From positions 10,044,001-10,108,000 of the forward strand of contig NZ_CP034550.1 in assembly GCF_009498035.1 (NCBI RefSeq): DNA of 64,000 nucleotides. Direction: 5' to 3'. The stretch is from Saccharothrix syringae (GTDB lineage Bacteria; Actinomycetota; Actinomycetes; Mycobacteriales; Pseudonocardiaceae). Shown here one piece after another: positions 62,235-64,000 of this stretch (within the stretch, counting starts at the first letter, position 1; the number at the start of each line of letters is the position of its first letter). Below the pieces are notes generated by a model. It made no database searches. It was not told the DNA's origin and saw only the letters and a list, made by a program, of their open reading frames with translations. Made by a program: the position numbers and the translations under genes.

Positions 62235-62753
62235 GTGCTGCCACTAGTGCGCAGGGCCCTGGGCCGGCTGCCGGAACCGCTCCGCTTCCTGATCAACAAG
62301 CACCGGGAGCTCATCCGCTTCGCCGCCGTCGGCGGCACGACGTTCCTGATCGACAACGGCATCTGGTACGCGCTGAAGCTGACGTTCCTGGACGACAAGG
62401 TGGTCACGGCCAAGGCGATCGCCGTGCTGGTGGCGGTCATCGCGTCCTACGTGCTCAGCCGCGAGTGGTCCTTCCACACCCGCGGTGGCCGTGAGCGGCA
62501 CCACGAGGCGGCGCTGTTCTTCCTGGTCAGCGGCATCGGCATCGGGGTGAACCTGCTGCCGCTGTACGTGTCGCGGCACGTGTTCGACCTGCACTCGGAG
62601 GTCGCGGACTTCCTCAGCGGCTCGGTGCTGGGGATGCTGCTGGCCACCGGGTTCAAGTTCTGGGCGATGCGGAAGTTCGTCTTCCCCGAGGCGGGCGCGC
62701 GCGAGCCGGTGCGGCCGCTGCGCGCGGTCCCGGAGCAGCGCGAAGTCGCCTGA
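62235..62753 (+). CDS. GtrA family membrane protein
   Basis: A 172-residue protein with four helices from GTG 62235. LIRFAAVGGTTFLIDNGIWY is the GtrA first-helix signature, VASYVLSREWSFHTRGGRER-like (IASYVLSREWSF) the second and FKFWAMRKFVFPEAG the end. GtrA-like proteins are proposed to flip polyprenyl-phosphate sugars or to help wall glycan assembly. Similar to the next gene, so it is half of a tandem pair. It follows the sigma-fusion gene by 32 bp. Confidence 0.9.
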   Translation: MLPLVRRALGRLPEPLRFLINKHRELIRFAAVGGTTFLIDNGIWYALKLTFLDDKVVTAKAIAVLVAVIASYVLSREWSFHTRGGRERHHEAALFFLVSGIGIGVNLLPLYVSRHVFDLHSEVADFLSGSVLGMLLATGFKFWAMRKFVFPEAGAREPVRPLRAVPEQREVA

Positions 62754-62789
62754 ACGGGCCGTTGTGCCGTTTCTCCGTAGACTGCACTG

Positions 62790-63344
62790 GTGTCCGTGCT
62801 GGAGAACGTGGTCCTGCGCCTGCCCCAACCGCTGCGCGCGCTGGCGCTCAAGCACCGCGAGCTGCTGAAGTTCGCCGTGGTCGGCGGCACCTGCTTCGTG
62901 ATCGACACGGCCATCTTCTTCGGCCTGAAGTCGCTGGTGCTCAGCGACCACCCGGTCACCGCGAAGGTGGTGGCCACGCTGGTCGCCACGATCGTGTCGT
63001 ACGTGCTCAACCGGGAGTGGTCCTTCCGGACCAGGGGCGGGCGCGAGCGCAGGCACGAGGCGGCGCTGTTCTTCCTGGTCAACGGCATCGGCATCGTGCT
63101 CAACTCGATGCCGCTGTGGGTGTCCCGCTACCTGCTGCACCTCCAGGAGCCGAACGTGAGCCGGCTGGCCGAGGAGGTCTCCGACTTCCTCAGCGCCCAG
63201 GTCGTCGGCACCCTGATCGCCATGGCGTTCCGCTGGTACAGCTACAAGAAGTGGGTCTTCCCGCAGGCCGGCTACCGGCCGCGCCGCGTGACCAGGGCCT
63301 ACGACCTGCCCGAGGAGGACGAGCAGGCCCTGGGCCACTCGTGA
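62790..63344 (+). CDS. GtrA family membrane protein (second copy)
   Basis: A 184-residue paralogue of the preceding gene, from GTG 62790. LLKFAVVGGTCFVIDTAIFF, VSYVLNREWSFRTRGGRERR and YSYKKWVFPQAG match the same four-helix GtrA fold. Thirty-six bp separate the two copies. It ends 2 bp from the convergent hisN gene. A GtrA gene also lies just beyond purK in M. tuberculosis (Rv3277), so one copy is ancestral and the pair probably arose by duplication. Confidence 0.9.
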   Translation: MSVLENVVLRLPQPLRALALKHRELLKFAVVGGTCFVIDTAIFFGLKSLVLSDHPVTAKVVATLVATIVSYVLNREWSFRTRGGRERRHEAALFFLVNGIGIVLNSMPLWVSRYLLHLQEPNVSRLAEEVSDFLSAQVVGTLIAMAFRWYSYKKWVFPQAGYRPRRVTRAYDLPEEDEQALGHS

Positions 63345-63346
63345 AC

Positions 63347-64000
63347 CTAGCGGCGCCCGGCGAGCACCTCCAGCGCCGCGTCGTGCAGGTGGCCGTTGCT
63401 GGTCAGCACGCTGCCGCGGTCGTGCCGGGCGACGCCGCCCAGGTCGGTGAACCGCCCGCCCGCCTCGGTCACCAGCACCTGGAACGGCGCGACGTCCCAC
63501 GGGTTCACGATCGCCTCGGCGGCCAGGTCGATCGCGCCCTCGGCGACCAGGCAGTGCTGCCAGAAGTCGCCGAACGCCCGGTTCTCCCAGCACGCGTCGA
63601 CCAGCGCCAGGTACGCCTCGCGCGAGTGGTGCTCGACCCACGAGCCCAGGTGCGTGGTGGACAGGTAGGCGTCGCCCAGGTCCCGGACCCCCGACACGGC
63701 GATCGGCCGCTCCCCCGAGGCGTCGGAGGTGAACGCGCCGCCGCCCTCGTGGGCCCACCAGCGGCGGCCCAGCGCGGGCGCGCTGACCACCCCGACGACC
63801 GGCCTGCCGTCCTCGACCAGGGCGATCAGCGTCGCCCAGACCGGTACGCCGCGCAGGAAGTTCTTGGTGCCGTCGATCGGGTCGACCACCCAGGTGCGCC
63901 CGGCGCCCACCTCGCCGCCGCGCTCCTCGCCCGCGACCCGGTCGCCGGGCGCCGCCCCGGCCAGCACGGCGCGCACGGCGTCCTCCACGGCCACGTCGGC
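63347..64000 (-). CDS. hisN: Histidinol-phosphatase (inositol monophosphatase fold), 5' part outside window
   Basis: Dephosphorylates histidinol phosphate in histidine synthesis. The start lies beyond 64000, so about 218 codons of the C-terminal part are present. GEERGGEVGAGRTWVVDPID is followed by GTKNFLRGVPVWATLIAL, the metal-binding and phosphatase motif of the family, and NPWDVAPFQVLVTEAGGRFT is the second signature (WDVAP). These details fit HisN better than general inositol monophosphatases. The 3' end converges with the second gtrA gene. Confidence 0.85.
   Translation of the reverse strand, partial: ADVAVEDAVRAVLAGAAPGDRVAGEERGGEVGAGRTWVVDPIDGTKNFLRGVPVWATLIALVEDGRPVVGVVSAPALGRRWWAHEGGGAFTSDASGERPIAVSGVRDLGDAYLSTTHLGSWVEHHSREAYLALVDACWENRAFGDFWQHCLVAEGAIDLAAEAIVNPWDVAPFQVLVTEAGGRFTDLGGVARHDRGSVLTSNGHLHDAALEVLAGRR

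Overview
The window is high-GC actinobacterial chromosome, dense in genes, with frequent GTG and TTG starts, 1-10 bp gene overlaps and strong codon bias. Gene content and order best fit the Pseudonocardiaceae (Saccharothrix, Lentzea or Actinosynnema type). This placement is inferred from gene families and from long-range order shared with Mycobacterium tuberculosis: mtrB-mtrA-tmk-ahcY, then manA-SIS-(Trm112)-manB-DUF3499-metallopeptidase-whiB2-fbiA-fbiB, then GDP-mannose pyrophosphorylase-wbbL-rmlD-rmlB-LCP-TIGR03089, then fadE-purE-purK. No sequence search was run.

Layout. 1-5.3 kb: the MtrB/MtrA two-component pair, thymidylate kinase, an HTH protein and S-adenosylhomocysteinase. 5.4-9.9 kb: a lipase-like multi-pass membrane protein and a coupled sigma factor plus Crp/Fnr regulator. 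9.9-16 kb: an amino-acid permease, an orphan MutL-type ATPase, a large STAND-like NTPase and a cation-efflux protein. 16-20.9 kb: the mannose metabolism operon. 21-24.8 kb: a giant GT2 membrane protein and WhiB2. 25-28.6 kb: an M50 protease, both F420-0 maturation enzymes and a NUDIX hydrolase. 28.6-29.8 kb: a secreted GH6 cellulase behind a CebR-type operator. 30.6-45.8 kb: a cell-envelope glycan region with a nucleotidyltransferase, WbbL, six other glycosyltransferase genes and RmlD/RmlB, interrupted by small accessory genes (DUF4396, Trypco1-like, Imm1-like, GNAT, SdpI, one gene remnant). 46-50.9 kb: two tandem LCP ligases, a TIGR03089 protein, DoxX and an ArsR/SRPBCC pair. 50.9-52.7 kb: a divergent pair of uncharacterised membrane proteins. 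52.8-55.7 kb: fadE, purE and purK. 55.7-64 kb: a GntR-ABC operon, a secreted ricin-type lectin, a degenerate GGDEF-like protein, a sigma factor fused to a secreted domain, twin GtrA proteins and the 3' part of hisN.

How it fits together. Much of the window builds the envelope: mannose activation, dTDP-rhamnose synthesis, rhamnosyl and other glycosyl transfer, lipid-linked sugar flipping (GtrA) and attachment of polymer to peptidoglycan (LCP), under MtrAB and WhiB2, both known cell-cycle and envelope regulators in relatives.

The most unusual signal is not a gene. Three intergenic arrays (near 20.9, 29.9 and 32.7 kb) share an 11-base core (GCATGACACGC and variants) repeated at exactly 22 bp, all at junctions between convergent genes. 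One array supplies the stop codon and last residues of the giant GT2 protein. Scattered parts typical of actinobacterial conflict systems (STAND-like NTPase, Trypco1-like, TRADD-N-associated membrane domain, orphan Imm1) are also worth following.
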